DNA from: Paludibacteraceae bacterium
Lineage (GTDB): Bacteria; Bacteroidota; Bacteroidia; Bacteroidales; Paludibacteraceae
DNA length: 64,000 nucleotides
Assembly: GCA_017450605.1 (NCBI GenBank)
Contig: JAFSTG010000094.1
Location: 1 to 64,000 of the forward strand
Direction of reading: 5' to 3'
A program made the translations under genes and the position numbers. Below are positions 36,620 through 45,838 of the stretch, piece after piece (the first letter of the stretch is position 1; each line of letters starts with the position of its first letter). The notes beneath the pieces are model-generated. The model saw only the letters and a list, made by a program, of their open reading frames with translations. It was not told where the DNA came from and did not search any database.

Positions 36620-37555
36620 ATGAAAAAGATCCCATTATTTCTGCTGTTGGCTACTTTGGTAACAGCCACAGCGAGTTCTCAGACGTGGGTGTCGAGTTTC
36701 CCGCGCATTTACATTAGTCCTGATACTACAAAGGTTGGAATAGGTATAAGTTATCCGATAGATCGGTTGCACGTAAATAACGGAGTTTTACGAATAGGTA
36801 ATTCTGCCACCGGTTCCGAAAGGGCAAAAAACCTTTTGAAATTTGGTGATGGTAGTTATGTACAAATTGGAGAATGGGAAGCAAATAACACCCTATCGTT
36901 TAAGGCAAGTATGTTTAATTTCACCATTGGAAATGTAGGAATAGGAATAGCTTCACCCATATATAAATTAGATGTCAATGGAAGATTATATCTTCGTGCA
37001 GCTCAATCGACCGAAAGTTATATTCATTGGCAGTGGAATACTCTTGTTCTCGGTACACCAGCCGGCACTTATTCTCATAATTCGATAGATATTATTCCCG
37101 GTGGTGAGAGTGCGCACACCGACACACTTTTTTCCCGCATACGAATGTTTGAGTCTCCAAGCGAGACCAATCATATTGAAAAGATTCGGCTTTGGACGGC
37201 TGGAAACTGCTGGTTTATGAACAATGGCTACCTCGGGATAGGGACAACTTCACCTCAATACAAATTGGATGTTAGGGGCACTATTCGTGCAACCGAAATA
37301 ATAGTGAATACTGCCGGTGCCGACTTTGTGTTTGACAAAGAATACAAGTTGCCTACTCTTACGGAAGTGGACGCTTATATCAAAGAAAACGGACATCTCC
37401 CTGCGGTGCCGGCTGCTGAAGAGATGCAGTCAGGTGGTATGAAAATAAGTGAACTTCAAACACTGCTTTTACAGAAGATAGAAGAGTTAACGCTTTATAC
37501 AATACAACTTGAAAACAGAATAAAAGAATTAGAAAACAATCAAAATCAAAAATAA
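36620..37555 (+). CDS. Secreted tail-fibre-like protein with C-terminal coiled coil
   Basis: A 311-aa protein with a signal peptide (about 1-20). Three copies of a motif of the form GIGxxxPxxKLDVxG occur at about residues 39-60, 106-126 and 195-216. The C-terminal part (about 221-311) includes DKEYKLPTLTEVDAYIKENG and then a leucine-heptad coiled coil (266-311). This arrangement resembles phage tail-fibre or S74-associated proteins found as secreted trimers in Bacteroidetes. No phage genes surround it, so a domesticated adhesin or surface fibre is more likely. It lacks the T9SS tail. Confidence 0.7.
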   Translation: MKKIPLFLLLATLVTATASSQTWVSSFPRIYISPDTTKVGIGISYPIDRLHVNNGVLRIGNSATGSERAKNLLKFGDGSYVQIGEWEANNTLSFKASMFNFTIGNVGIGIASPIYKLDVNGRLYLRAAQSTESYIHWQWNTLVLGTPAGTYSHNSIDIIPGGESAHTDTLFSRIRMFESPSETNHIEKIRLWTAGNCWFMNNGYLGIGTTSPQYKLDVRGTIRATEIIVNTAGADFVFDKEYKLPTLTEVDAYIKENGHLPAVPAAEEMQSGGMKISELQTLLLQKIEELTLYTIQLENRIKELENNQNQK

Positions 37556-37560
37556 GGAGG
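37554..37560 (+). promoter_or_regulatory. Perfect Shine-Dalgarno sequence
   Basis: AAGGAGG lies 8 bp before the ATG at 37569 and overlaps the stop of the upstream gene. Such a site is rare in this window. Confidence 0.7.
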
Positions 37561-37568
37561 ACATAATT

Positions 37569-38252
37569 ATGAAAAAGAATGTAGTTTTTTTTATAGCATC
37601 ACTACCTATAATAATGAGTTCATGTGAGAGTGAAATTAACAATAAACCTTATGATGTAAGTCCGGAATGTACTATGACAATAGTTAAGTTTTTATCGTCA
37701 GACTACTATAACTATGTCATAGCTGAAATAGTAGATGATTCCTCCCCAAGTGTAGAGTTAACCAATGGTGAGAAGGCCTATAAAATACGTGGGGAAGGAC
37801 GTGCATGTCAGGATTTTTATATTGGTAGTTCTCCTTACATAGATGTATATGATGGTTATTATGTTGTTGATTGGAAATGGGGTGATTTTTTGTACCCTTC
37901 TTCAAATGTGCTACTACCTGTGCGTTGGTCTGAAGTTTCTGACAGGCAACAGATATGGGATAATAATTTAGAGGTTCTGACATCTACTATTTTTTCTCGA
38001 CAGGGATGTATTAAATTAGATCGGCGTGCAATAGATGAATATCTAAACATTAAACCTAATATGACCATGTCTACTAATGGGATAGATAGTGTATGTATGG
38101 ATTATCTTGCTACACCAATTATTTATAATTCATGTGACGAGGATTATTCAGCTGAAATTATAAGGCAAGATAGTATTCATAAAGTATATATAGATAGAAT
38201 TAAACAGATTATTAAAAGTGGTGACATAGATAAAGTTTTACAACTGCACTGA
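37569..38252 (+). CDS. Hypothetical lipoprotein
   Basis: A 227-aa protein with a type II signal peptide (lipobox near IIMSSC, Cys19). The rest is hydrophilic and tyrosine/aspartate-rich with no domain I recognise. It is clearly AT-rich compared with the housekeeping genes. It has a strong Shine-Dalgarno and lies 13 bp after the fibre-like gene, and 31 bp before the protease gene, so it belongs to the same transcript. Confidence 0.78.
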   Translation: MKKNVVFFIASLPIIMSSCESEINNKPYDVSPECTMTIVKFLSSDYYNYVIAEIVDDSSPSVELTNGEKAYKIRGEGRACQDFYIGSSPYIDVYDGYYVVDWKWGDFLYPSSNVLLPVRWSEVSDRQQIWDNNLEVLTSTIFSRQGCIKLDRRAIDEYLNIKPNMTMSTNGIDSVCMDYLATPIIYNSCDEDYSAEIIRQDSIHKVYIDRIKQIIKSGDIDKVLQLH

Positions 38253-38283
38253 GAATTAATTAATCCTCTTAATATTTTTTATA

Positions 38284-39966
38284 ATGAGATGTTATTTGTT
38301 TTCATTTGCCTTATTGATATGTCCTATTCTAACTTTTTCTCAATCTATTAGCAAGGATTTGGCAAAAAAGGCAGCTTTTTTATATATGCAAAACACAAAA
38401 GATAGTTCTACTCCACGACTTGATAATTGTGAAATAGATGAATATCAAATTGTTACAGTGTCCTTCACTGGTAGGAATAATTTATATTTACTTCAACTAA
38501 ATGATGGTTGGATTCTTTTATCGAACGAAAGGTGGGCTACTCCTATTTTAGCATCTTCATCGAGGGGAAAATTTCCTAAATATGAAGATATGCCAGACGC
38601 AATGAAAAGTCTTATGATATATTACGAGAATTCTATGCAATTCGCTCGTGATAGTTTATTCAACGTTTATGATAAATGTTTATGGGATAGTATAACAAAC
38701 AATAAGTTTTATTCACAAAGTTCTATAAATAGATCATTGCCATCTTCATATGTAATTGTGGAACTATCTTTTGTTCATTGGAATCAAGATGGTAATAACG
38801 ATGAGAATCATAGTGCTAATTGCAACAAAGTTTATAACAAATTTTGTCCAACTTGGTATCAACCTTCTTGCGGACATACGTATGTCGGTTGTACTGCCGT
38901 AGCAATGGCAATAGTGATGTGGTATTATAAATGGCCTCATTCTGCTATTATACCTAATACAATAGATTCATTAGCGAATGTTTCTTCTGGGAGCCATATA
39001 GTTAAATATAATTGGGATATTATGCCAACGGAAATATATAATAATTCTGAAATGTTAGTTGTTGATGAAGTAGCAGGATTGCTAAGAGATTGTGGTTATG
39101 CTTCTAAAATGAAATATGAGCAAAATGGTTCAGGTGCAGGATTTGATGATGCGCAAGATGCACTTGAAAATAGGTTCCACTATAAATCAACCACTCATCG
39201 TACGAGGAGATGGTATATAGGTAATTGGGTAAACAAATTGAAAACCGAAATTTATGAGCAAAGACCTGTGATATATGCTGGATATGGTAGTGATGGACAT
39301 GCTTTTGTCCTATTTGGGTATGACACAAGTAATAAATTCTATATCAATTGGGGATGGGGTGCTGGAGAGCATAATTATACCTCTTATTCATTAGATGCTC
39401 TTGAATATAATAATTCTCACATATATAATGATGATCAAGAAGCCATATGGGGAATAGAACCTGATTATCCTGAATGTGATTCTTATGTGATTAAAAATAG
39501 TGATATCAATGGTTCTATATTTGAAATTTACAACGGAAGAACTATCACAGCTCAAAATAAAACTATCCCAAGTAATAAATCCGGAGTAATCTATTCTCAG
39601 CAGGAAGTTCGGCTTTTACCTCCGTTTAGTATTCAAAATGGTGCAAATGTAAACATTGGCATTCGCGACATGGGATGTAATTCGTCTCGTCAGAATCAGC
39701 AACAAGTTCCCATAAACAAAGAATCAAGTATAAAAAGTAATATATCTTCCTTTTTTATTGTTTCTCCCAACCCAGTTAAAGATAGATTAAAGATAGAAAC
39801 ATCTGAAGCATTATCTCGGATTTCTATTTACAACCTAAGTGGGCTATGTATGATGCAAACGCAACAGACCGAGATAAATGTTTCCGCCTTAGCGGCTGGG
39901 ATGTATATAGTGCAAGCAGCAACTCTGAATGGAAAAATTGTCAGTGATAAATTTATAAAATTGTAA
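38284..39966 (+). CDS. C10 family cysteine peptidase with T9SS sorting domain
   Basis: A 560-aa secreted protease related to streptopain and Prevotella interpain. It has a signal peptide (about 1-20) and an inhibitor-like propeptide (SISKDLAKKAAFLYMQ onward). The mature catalytic domain has Cys203 in VGCTAVAMA and His339 in SDGHAFVLFGYD, with INWGWGA after it. Residues about 490-560 form a type A T9SS C-terminal domain (FFIVSPNPVKDRL, ISIYNLSG, LAAGMYIV). It is AT-rich, suggesting transfer. Both catalytic residues are present, so it should be active. Confidence 0.93.
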   Translation: MRCYLFSFALLICPILTFSQSISKDLAKKAAFLYMQNTKDSSTPRLDNCEIDEYQIVTVSFTGRNNLYLLQLNDGWILLSNERWATPILASSSRGKFPKYEDMPDAMKSLMIYYENSMQFARDSLFNVYDKCLWDSITNNKFYSQSSINRSLPSSYVIVELSFVHWNQDGNNDENHSANCNKVYNKFCPTWYQPSCGHTYVGCTAVAMAIVMWYYKWPHSAIIPNTIDSLANVSSGSHIVKYNWDIMPTEIYNNSEMLVVDEVAGLLRDCGYASKMKYEQNGSGAGFDDAQDALENRFHYKSTTHRTRRWYIGNWVNKLKTEIYEQRPVIYAGYGSDGHAFVLFGYDTSNKFYINWGWGAGEHNYTSYSLDALEYNNSHIYNDDQEAIWGIEPDYPECDSYVIKNSDINGSIFEIYNGRTITAQNKTIPSNKSGVIYSQQEVRLLPPFSIQNGANVNIGIRDMGCNSSRQNQQQVPINKESSIKSNISSFFIVSPNPVKDRLKIETSEALSRISIYNLSGLCMMQTQQTEINVSALAAGMYIVQAATLNGKIVSDKFIKL

Positions 39967-39980
39967 GAAAGTATCGCTAA

Positions 39981-40994
39981 ATGAGAATCCGCTTGTTTGA
40001 CATAGCAAAAGCATTGCTTATTATGTTAGTATATCTGTGGCATATACCACGAATATATTCGGGGTGGCTTGGCGGAGGGAACCAAGCACTTGCTGCATTG
40101 AACAATGTCAATCAGTGTCTTTTCGCTCCGTTCTTTATGGCAGCTTTCTTTGCTATATCCGGATATTTTCTGAATTCTGAAAGAGCGGTATTGAAATCAG
40201 TTATTCATGACTTCTTAACTCTTGTTTTTCCTGCACTAACGCTGTCGCTGCTAAACAATGTATTATATACTTTGCTTTATGTATATTATTCGGGCGATTG
40301 GCTCTCTCGTTTCCAATTATATACAAAGCCTGAATATTGGCAGGATTCGTTAGGTTTTTGGTTTCTAACCTCACTTTTCTTTAACAAACAGGTGTTGCGT
40401 TTGTTGGTTTGCTATGTAAGAAAGACAGAAATTCAACTCACTTTGTCCATGTTATTGTGCGTATGCGGACTCGTGCTGATGAACGGACAAATAGACATTC
40501 CTAATTGGTTCCATTTTAAAGAGGCGTTGCTGATGTGCCCAATGTCGCTGTTAGGGTATCTATGTAAGAAGAATGAGATTGAACTATCGCACCATACATT
40601 ACAATATTTCGCTTTGGGCTATATCATTTCGATCATAGTATTAAGTATATGCAAGAATCTTATTGATGGTTTTAATCATGGTTCATCGTTCGCAGTATGT
40701 TACATTCCAACCGCTCTATGGCTGGGTGTGTCGGGTACGGCTTTAGTGTTATTATTATCTTATTGGTTGCAAAAAAGTGCTGTACTTGGTTATATCGGAC
40801 GATTGTCGTTACCAATGTTCTGCCTAAATTTCTTTTTCATAGATATATACCTGCGTATATTTATGCCGTTAGTTGACCGTGGTTATGCTTTCATATACGT
40901 TATTGCTGTGTTTTTATCTTCCTTTTTGAGCGGTATAATATTATCATCATTGTTGCAGACAAAATATCTGCGTTGGATACTGGGCAGGTTTTAA
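39981..40994 (+). CDS. Acyltransferase 3 family membrane protein
   Basis: A 337-aa integral membrane protein with about ten hydrophobic helices. RLFDIAKALLIMLVYLWHIP contains the family's first-helix His, and PFFMAAFFAISGYF is the usual second-helix motif. Such enzymes O-acetylate or acylate sugars on surface polymers. It begins 14 bp after the protease gene. Its substrate may be a surface glycan, but this is not shown. Confidence 0.85.
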   Translation: MRIRLFDIAKALLIMLVYLWHIPRIYSGWLGGGNQALAALNNVNQCLFAPFFMAAFFAISGYFLNSERAVLKSVIHDFLTLVFPALTLSLLNNVLYTLLYVYYSGDWLSRFQLYTKPEYWQDSLGFWFLTSLFFNKQVLRLLVCYVRKTEIQLTLSMLLCVCGLVLMNGQIDIPNWFHFKEALLMCPMSLLGYLCKKNEIELSHHTLQYFALGYIISIIVLSICKNLIDGFNHGSSFAVCYIPTALWLGVSGTALVLLLSYWLQKSAVLGYIGRLSLPMFCLNFFFIDIYLRIFMPLVDRGYAFIYVIAVFLSSFLSGIILSSLLQTKYLRWILGRF

Positions 40995-41069
40995 TGCTGA
41001 TAATAGTATTTAAAAATTTAATGTTACCATCATAATGTGGGCTTATATTCTGCATTGGAAAAAATACAA

Positions 41070-41085
41070 TTAAGAGAACTCTTAA
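41070..41085. promoter_or_regulatory. Perfect palindrome upstream of adk
   Basis: TTAAGAGAACTCTTAA is an inverted repeat with a 2-bp centre, in the 207-bp gap before adk. It is a candidate operator, with no known protein assigned. Confidence 0.4.
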
Positions 41086-41091
41086 CTAAAC

Positions 41092-41150
41092 TGACAACTT
41101 AATCTCTCATAATCAAAATGTCAATGAACTTACTTTACTTGACAACTTAA
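41092..41150 (+). repeat. Direct repeat TGACAACTTAA, two copies
   Basis: Identical 11-mers at 41092-41102 and 41140-41150, 48 bp apart. Their role is unknown; they lie 52 bp and more upstream of the adk ATG, where no standard promoter is visible. Confidence 0.5.
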
Positions 41151-41201
41151 ATTTATAGGCGAAATTTATTGTAATAGTACTAAATACAAACTCTAAAGCA
41201 A

Positions 41202-41780
41202 ATGAGAAATCTTATTTTATGCGGTGCTCCCGGATCGGGGAAAGGAACACAAAGTGATTTAATAGTTGAGAAGTATGGTCTGCTTCATCTATCTACGGGC
41301 GATTTGCTTCGTGCTGAAATATCCAAACAAAGCGAACTCGGACAAAAGATAGATTCTATCATATCGAAAGGAAATTTGCTACCAGACGATATGATGATTA
41401 CTCTCTTGGAACAGCACATAGCATCGCTTCCTGAACATACCAAGGGTATCATCTTCGATGGTTTTCCGCGCACCGAAAACCAAGCTATAGAACTTGAAAG
41501 CCTTATGAAACGCAGCGGCGATGAGACGGCTGTACTTATCGACCTTCATGTGGATGAAAAAGAGACTATTCAGCGGCTTATCAACCGCGGAAAGACAAGC
41601 GGAAGAAGCGATGATAACGAAGATACTATCCGCAAGCGCTTAGTGGTATATCACAAACAAACAGAACCTGTTGCCGACTTCTATCGCAAGTTGAATAAAT
41701 ATCAACGAGTTGACGGAATGGGAACCGTTGACAGCATCTTTCAGAGAATCGACGAGATATTGAAAGATATTTATTACTAA
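41202..41780 (+). CDS. adk: Adenylate kinase
   Basis: Catalyses 2 ADP to ATP and AMP. The 192-aa protein is the short-LID form, with no zinc LID. Motifs: CGAPGSGKGTQ (P-loop, about 7-17), LSTGDLLRAEI, FDGFPRTENQA, and RGKTSGRSDDN. It is followed by obgE after 122 bp in the same direction, a common pairing. The upstream region lacks a clear TAnnTTTG box. Confidence 0.96.
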   Translation: MRNLILCGAPGSGKGTQSDLIVEKYGLLHLSTGDLLRAEISKQSELGQKIDSIISKGNLLPDDMMITLLEQHIASLPEHTKGIIFDGFPRTENQAIELESLMKRSGDETAVLIDLHVDEKETIQRLINRGKTSGRSDDNEDTIRKRLVVYHKQTEPVADFYRKLNKYQRVDGMGTVDSIFQRIDEILKDIYY

Positions 41781-41872
41781 ATGCTGATGGTGCGCATAAT
41801 AGTGATTGTTTAATGGTGTATTTCTAAACGCTGACGCTGTGCTTAATGCTGAGAATTGAAAAAACACCATTA

Positions 41873-41900
41873 AGAAATTAGAAATCAGAAATCAAATTTT
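41873..41900. repeat. AGAAATY-type 7-bp tandem repeat, 4 units
   Basis: AGAAATT once, AGAAATC twice and AAATTTT once, in phase, ending 2 bp before the obgE ATG. Confidence 0.6.
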
Positions 41901-41902
41901 AT

Positions 41903-43057
41903 ATGCCAAGCAATTTCATCGATTACGTAAAGATTTACTGTCGCTCAGGCAAGGGCGGAGCCGGCAGTATGCATTTTCACCGAGCCAAGTATCTCCCTAA
42001 GGGTGGTCCCGACGGCGGCGATGGTGGTCGTGGTGGTCATGTTATATTGCGTGGTAATCGCAATCTGTGGACGTTGCTTCACCTCAAATATCAAAAACAC
42101 GCTATTGCTACCGACGGTCAGCACGGAGGCGAAAGCCGAAGTTTCGGCAAAGATGGTGAAGATAAGGTTATTGAAGTACCATTAGGCACTGTGTGCTATG
42201 ATGGTGATACTGGCGAATACCTATGCGAAGTGGGTGAACATGGTCAGGAAATCATACTTCTTCGCGGCGGTCGGGGCGGACTCGGAAACTGGCATTTCCG
42301 CACTGCCACCAATCAAGCACCGCGATATGCCCAACCAGGCGAACCACGGCAGGAGCGTAACATAATAATGCAACTAAAAGTACTTGCCGATGTGGGATTG
42401 GTTGGCTTCCCCAATGCCGGTAAATCGACATTGCTTTCTGTAGTCAGTGCAGCCAAACCCGAAATTGCCGACTATCCGTTTACTACGCTTACGCCACAAT
42501 TGGGAATAGTAAGTTATCGCGACAACCGCTCTTTCTGCATGGCTGATATTCCGGGTATAATAGAAGGAGCATCAGAAGGCAAGGGGTTAGGTCTGCGTTT
42601 TCTAAGGCATATAGAACGTAATGCGGTACTGCTGTTTATGGTACCCGCCGACTCTGACGATATTGACAAAGAATATCATATCTTACTCACTGAATTAGAA
42701 AAATACAACCCTGAATTGCTCAGCAAATCACGTCTTTTAGCTATCAGCAAATGCGATATGGCAGACGATGAGTTGCTTGCACAAATGGAGAAATCGCTGC
42801 CCAAAGATATTGAGCATGTATTCATCTCGTCGGTTAGCGGAATGGGCATCGACCGACTCAAAGATATGCTGTGGACTGAATTGCAGAAAGACGAAAATCA
42901 AGTTATCGACATTTCTCATGCGCCTATCGACGTTAAGGTTATCGAGCACATAGAGGAAACGGATAATCAGGACGACGAACCGCACACCATTTACCTCAAC
43001 GAAGTAGAAGAGGAATGGGATTTGAGCAAATATAAAGGTATCGGATGGGACGAGTAA
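41903..43057 (+). CDS. obgE: GTPase Obg
   Basis: Essential GTPase that acts in 50S ribosome assembly and stress signalling. The 384-aa protein has the glycine-rich Obg fold at residues 1 to about 155 ([13 protein letters not shown]), then the GTPase domain with [28 protein letters not shown] and SKCD. A charged C-terminal extension (about 335-384) replaces the OCT domain. Its ribosome-binding region is occupied by the heptamer tract. Confidence 0.96.
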   Translation: MPSNFIDYVKIYCRSGKGGAGSMHFHRAKYLPKGGPDGGDGGRGGHVILRGNRNLWTLLHLKYQKHAIATDGQHGGESRSFGKDGEDKVIEVPLGTVCYDGDTGEYLCEVGEHGQEIILLRGGRGGLGNWHFRTATNQAPRYAQPGEPRQERNIIMQLKVLADVGLVGFPNAGKSTLLSVVSAAKPEIADYPFTTLTPQLGIVSYRDNRSFCMADIPGIIEGASEGKGLGLRFLRHIERNAVLLFMVPADSDDIDKEYHILLTELEKYNPELLSKSRLLAISKCDMADDELLAQMEKSLPKDIEHVFISSVSGMGIDRLKDMLWTELQKDENQVIDISHAPIDVKVIEHIEETDNQDDEPHTIYLNEVEEEWDLSKYKGIGWDE

Positions 43058-43100
43058 GAAAAACTCTTAAAATCCGCTTAAATGGCAGTTAAGTGGCATT

Positions 43101-43559
43101 TCAACGGCGCTCGATGCGCACCCCTATATCACTCACACCGCGCAACAAAGTATCGCGCATTGCATGGCGTATCGAAATGTGTTGCATAGCGGTGTCAGCA
43201 AACTGATAGTTTTCAAGAAAGAGGATTGGCATCTCACGCAGTCGAGAATTGCCGCTTCCGAGCCATACTCCTCGCTGGTCGGCGAGGTAAAATTCTATGG
43301 TGTCAACCTTGTTCTGCAAACTGTTGTCAACTATAAGCCACATGTTCTGATACGGATAGTTATTGGTATGACGAACAGAAATTATCACATTACAAGGGGA
43401 TATGGTATCGCTTACGGCGAAGTTGAAATTGAGTGCCGAGTCGGCATGCCAACCACTCAGCGGCAACGATACGGAGCCCGAGTAAAGTGTCTCTGAATCA
43501 CATGCTATGAATATACATGCAACTGAGCAGAACAATATTAGACGTAATGATTTTGACAT
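43101..43559 (-). CDS. gldH: Gliding motility lipoprotein GldH
   Basis: A 152-aa lipoprotein (Cys20 in FIACDSE) of the GldH family, one of the gliding lipoproteins often kept in Bacteroidetes. Internal segments YPYQNMWLIVDN and DQRGVWLGSG agree with the family. It starts 2 bp after the ricT stop, at the end of the long operon from potA. Presence of GldH does not prove gliding, but fits with the T9SS tail seen on the C10 protease. Confidence 0.9.
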   Translation of the reverse strand: MSKSLRLILFCSVACIFIACDSETLYSGSVSLPLSGWHADSALNFNFAVSDTISPCNVIISVRHTNNYPYQNMWLIVDNSLQNKVDTIEFYLADQRGVWLGSGNSRLREMPILFLENYQFADTAMQHISIRHAMRDTLLRGVSDIGVRIERR

Positions 43560-43561
43560 AT

Positions 43562-44671
43562 CTATTTACGGTTATTATTATGACGCTGTTTTTTCTTCTT
43601 ATCGAAGCGTGTTACATCGTCTTGCCCCACCACATTCTTATAATCGTAGTTCTCGGTGGTGGCAGTGGTTGTTTTTCCACCGAGAGTTTCTGGTTTTTGC
43701 CCTTTTCGGTTTAGGGCAATGATACGCAGTGCATCTTCAGCTGATATAGCCTGCAGATTGGCAGGTATATTTTGTGCTGTAGAATAAGTAACCTCGTGCT
43801 TCAGCGGGTCTGCAGAGAAGAAGTAATACGTACCTTCAAGAGTCTCAAGTTGTACATTGCGAGGCGGCAATTGGGCTGCAGCCTCTTCGTACTGAGTAAG
43901 TTCGTAATTCAGGCAGCATTTAAGTTTTGCACACTGTCCTGCTAACTTCTGCGGATTGAGCGATATATTCTGCAGTCGTGCAGCACCTGTACCTACTGAA
44001 TAGAAATTCTGAAGCCAGGTTGAGCAACACAATTCGCGTCCGCAGGGACCGGTGCCACCTATTCGTCCGGCTTCTTGTCTGGCACCTATCTGCTTCATCT
44101 CTATGCGCACACGGAATGTCTCGGCATATACCTTGATAAGCTGGCGAAAATCAACCCTCTGGTCGGCTATATAATAGAAAATAGCCTTTGTCCCATCACC
44201 CTGATATTCAACATCTCCTATTTTCATTTGCAGTCCAAGTGACTTAGCCAACTGACGCGCACGTATCATCGTATCCTGCTCTTTGCTTTTTGCCTCGTCC
44301 CGCCGCGCAAGGTCGCTGTCGGTTGCCACACGATATACCTGACGAATCTCATATCTGTTGAGGTCTATACGGTTTTTACGCATCTGATGTTCAACAAGTT
44401 CACCAACAAGTGTAACCATCCCTATATCATGTCCCGGATTAGCTTCTACAGCTACGAGCATACCTTTCTGCAAAGGCAATTGCGATACATTTCGAAAATA
44501 GCCCTTTCGAGTGTTTTTAAACTGAACCTCCACCAAATCGTGCCTCAAACTATCGTTTTCGGGGAGGTCGCTAAGCCAATCAGTAACCGGCAACATCTGG
44601 TTAGAGTTACCACGACAACCGTCGATTCCGTATTGGCAAGTTCCGTTATTTAATGTAAATTCATCTTTCAT
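43562..44671 (-). CDS. PSP1-domain regulatory protein (RicT/YaaT-like)
   Basis: A 369-aa cytoplasmic protein with a PSP1 domain. The cysteine-rich core GPCGRELCCSTW followed by AKLKCCLNYE corresponds to the metal or Fe-S-binding cysteines of Bacillus RicT. In Bacillus this complex affects RNA processing by RNase Y; whether the Bacteroidetes protein does the same is unknown. The C-terminus is basic (KKKKQRHNNNRK). It is tightly packed between holB (12 bp) and gldH (2 bp). Confidence 0.85.
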   Translation of the reverse strand: MKDEFTLNNGTCQYGIDGCRGNSNQMLPVTDWLSDLPENDSLRHDLVEVQFKNTRKGYFRNVSQLPLQKGMLVAVEANPGHDIGMVTLVGELVEHQMRKNRIDLNRYEIRQVYRVATDSDLARRDEAKSKEQDTMIRARQLAKSLGLQMKIGDVEYQGDGTKAIFYYIADQRVDFRQLIKVYAETFRVRIEMKQIGARQEAGRIGGTGPCGRELCCSTWLQNFYSVGTGAARLQNISLNPQKLAGQCAKLKCCLNYELTQYEEAAAQLPPRNVQLETLEGTYYFFSADPLKHEVTYSTAQNIPANLQAISAEDALRIIALNRKGQKPETLGGKTTTATTENYDYKNVVGQDDVTRFDKKKKQRHNNNRK

Positions 44672-44683
44672 ATAATTGTAGCG

Positions 44684-45832
44684 TTATGCTTTCTTTAAAT
44701 ATACTATAATCTGCAAGGCAAGGTCGAAAAAAACTATTCGCGAGTTGCCGTTTTGTTCGATTTGACGTTGTGCTGAGTCGAATTTATTCATCAGCAGTTC
44801 AACATTATTGGTTGATATGTATCTTGCCAAGCGCTGTGCAAGAGCTTGTTCTTTAGGATAAAGATAGTTAAGTTTGCTGATAGCATAATGCGATACAAAA
44901 AACTCTCGTAGCAATCGCTGAGCGTAAGCAAGCATATTCTTTTGCTGTTCACGCGTTAGTGCTGCCATCTTATCGCTCCATGTCCGCAACTGAATAAGTG
45001 CTTCATATTTCGTTCTATCCTGTCCGATTGCAATAGCATTGTTCATAAGGCTCTCAAAATATTCAAGATAGACATTGTTATCGTTATCTTCATCTATTAT
45101 CTGAGTTGCAGCCAAATAACTTCCGTTGGCTATATGAGCTATAGAATCAGCATCGCTTACAGACAAGTTAGGATAACTACCGAGCAGTGCCTCTACCACC
45201 TGTCTGTCGGTTAGGCGCGGCACATGGCGTTGCTGAACACGCGAAAGAATAGTAGGCAACAACCGCTCAGGTTGCTCGCTGACAAGCAGAAACAAAGTTT
45301 TCTCGGGCGGCTCTTCAAGAATCTTAAGCATCTTGTTAGCACTCACTTCATTCATCTTCTCAGGCAACCATATAATAACTACTCTATATCCATTGCCGAA
45401 CGACTTCAAACTCAGTTTCCGAAGTATCTCCGAACTCTCATTCTCATAGATTAGTCCCTGCTTATTCTCGCTCCCGAGAGCAGCATACCAGTCGTCGAGT
45501 TGAAAATATTTCTTACGGATACATAATTCACGAAACTGATTGATATATGTGTCGCAAATATCACTTTTATCGTTCTTTACAATAGGAAACACAAGGTGCA
45601 GGTCGGGGTGCTGCAATTTCTGATACTGCAAGCAAGCCGGACACACACCGCACGAGTCTTCAGCCGTTGGGTTCTGGCAAGCAAGATACTGAGCATAGGC
45701 AAGTGCCAACTGCAGCTTACCCACTCCACGCGGTCCATAAAACATCTGCGCATGTGCAATACGATTTTCTGCCACCGATTGCAGCAACTGATGCTTAATT
45801 TCCTCTTGCCCTATTACCTCAGCAAACCTCAT
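44684..45832 (-). CDS. holB: DNA polymerase III subunit delta'
   Basis: Clamp-loader subunit of 382 aa. The AAA+ N-terminal domain has GPRGVGKLQLALA, a Walker A lacking the usual Thr/Ser, consistent with delta' not hydrolysing ATP. A zinc-binding cysteine group (Cys-x9-Cys-x2-Cys-x2-Cys, ending SCGVCPAC) follows. ILEEPPEKTLFLLVS and PTILSRVQQ are standard. It lies 6 bp after folE in the operon. Confidence 0.93.
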   Translation of the reverse strand: MRFAEVIGQEEIKHQLLQSVAENRIAHAQMFYGPRGVGKLQLALAYAQYLACQNPTAEDSCGVCPACLQYQKLQHPDLHLVFPIVKNDKSDICDTYINQFRELCIRKKYFQLDDWYAALGSENKQGLIYENESSEILRKLSLKSFGNGYRVVIIWLPEKMNEVSANKMLKILEEPPEKTLFLLVSEQPERLLPTILSRVQQRHVPRLTDRQVVEALLGSYPNLSVSDADSIAHIANGSYLAATQIIDEDNDNNVYLEYFESLMNNAIAIGQDRTKYEALIQLRTWSDKMAALTREQQKNMLAYAQRLLREFFVSHYAISKLNYLYPKEQALAQRLARYISTNNVELLMNKFDSAQRQIEQNGNSRIVFFDLALQIIVYLKKA

Positions 45833-45838
45833 TCGCTA

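Noticed and set aside
36620..37555. Prophage remnant
   Set aside because: No capsid, terminase, portal, integrase or lysis genes are nearby, and the fibre-like protein has a signal peptide.
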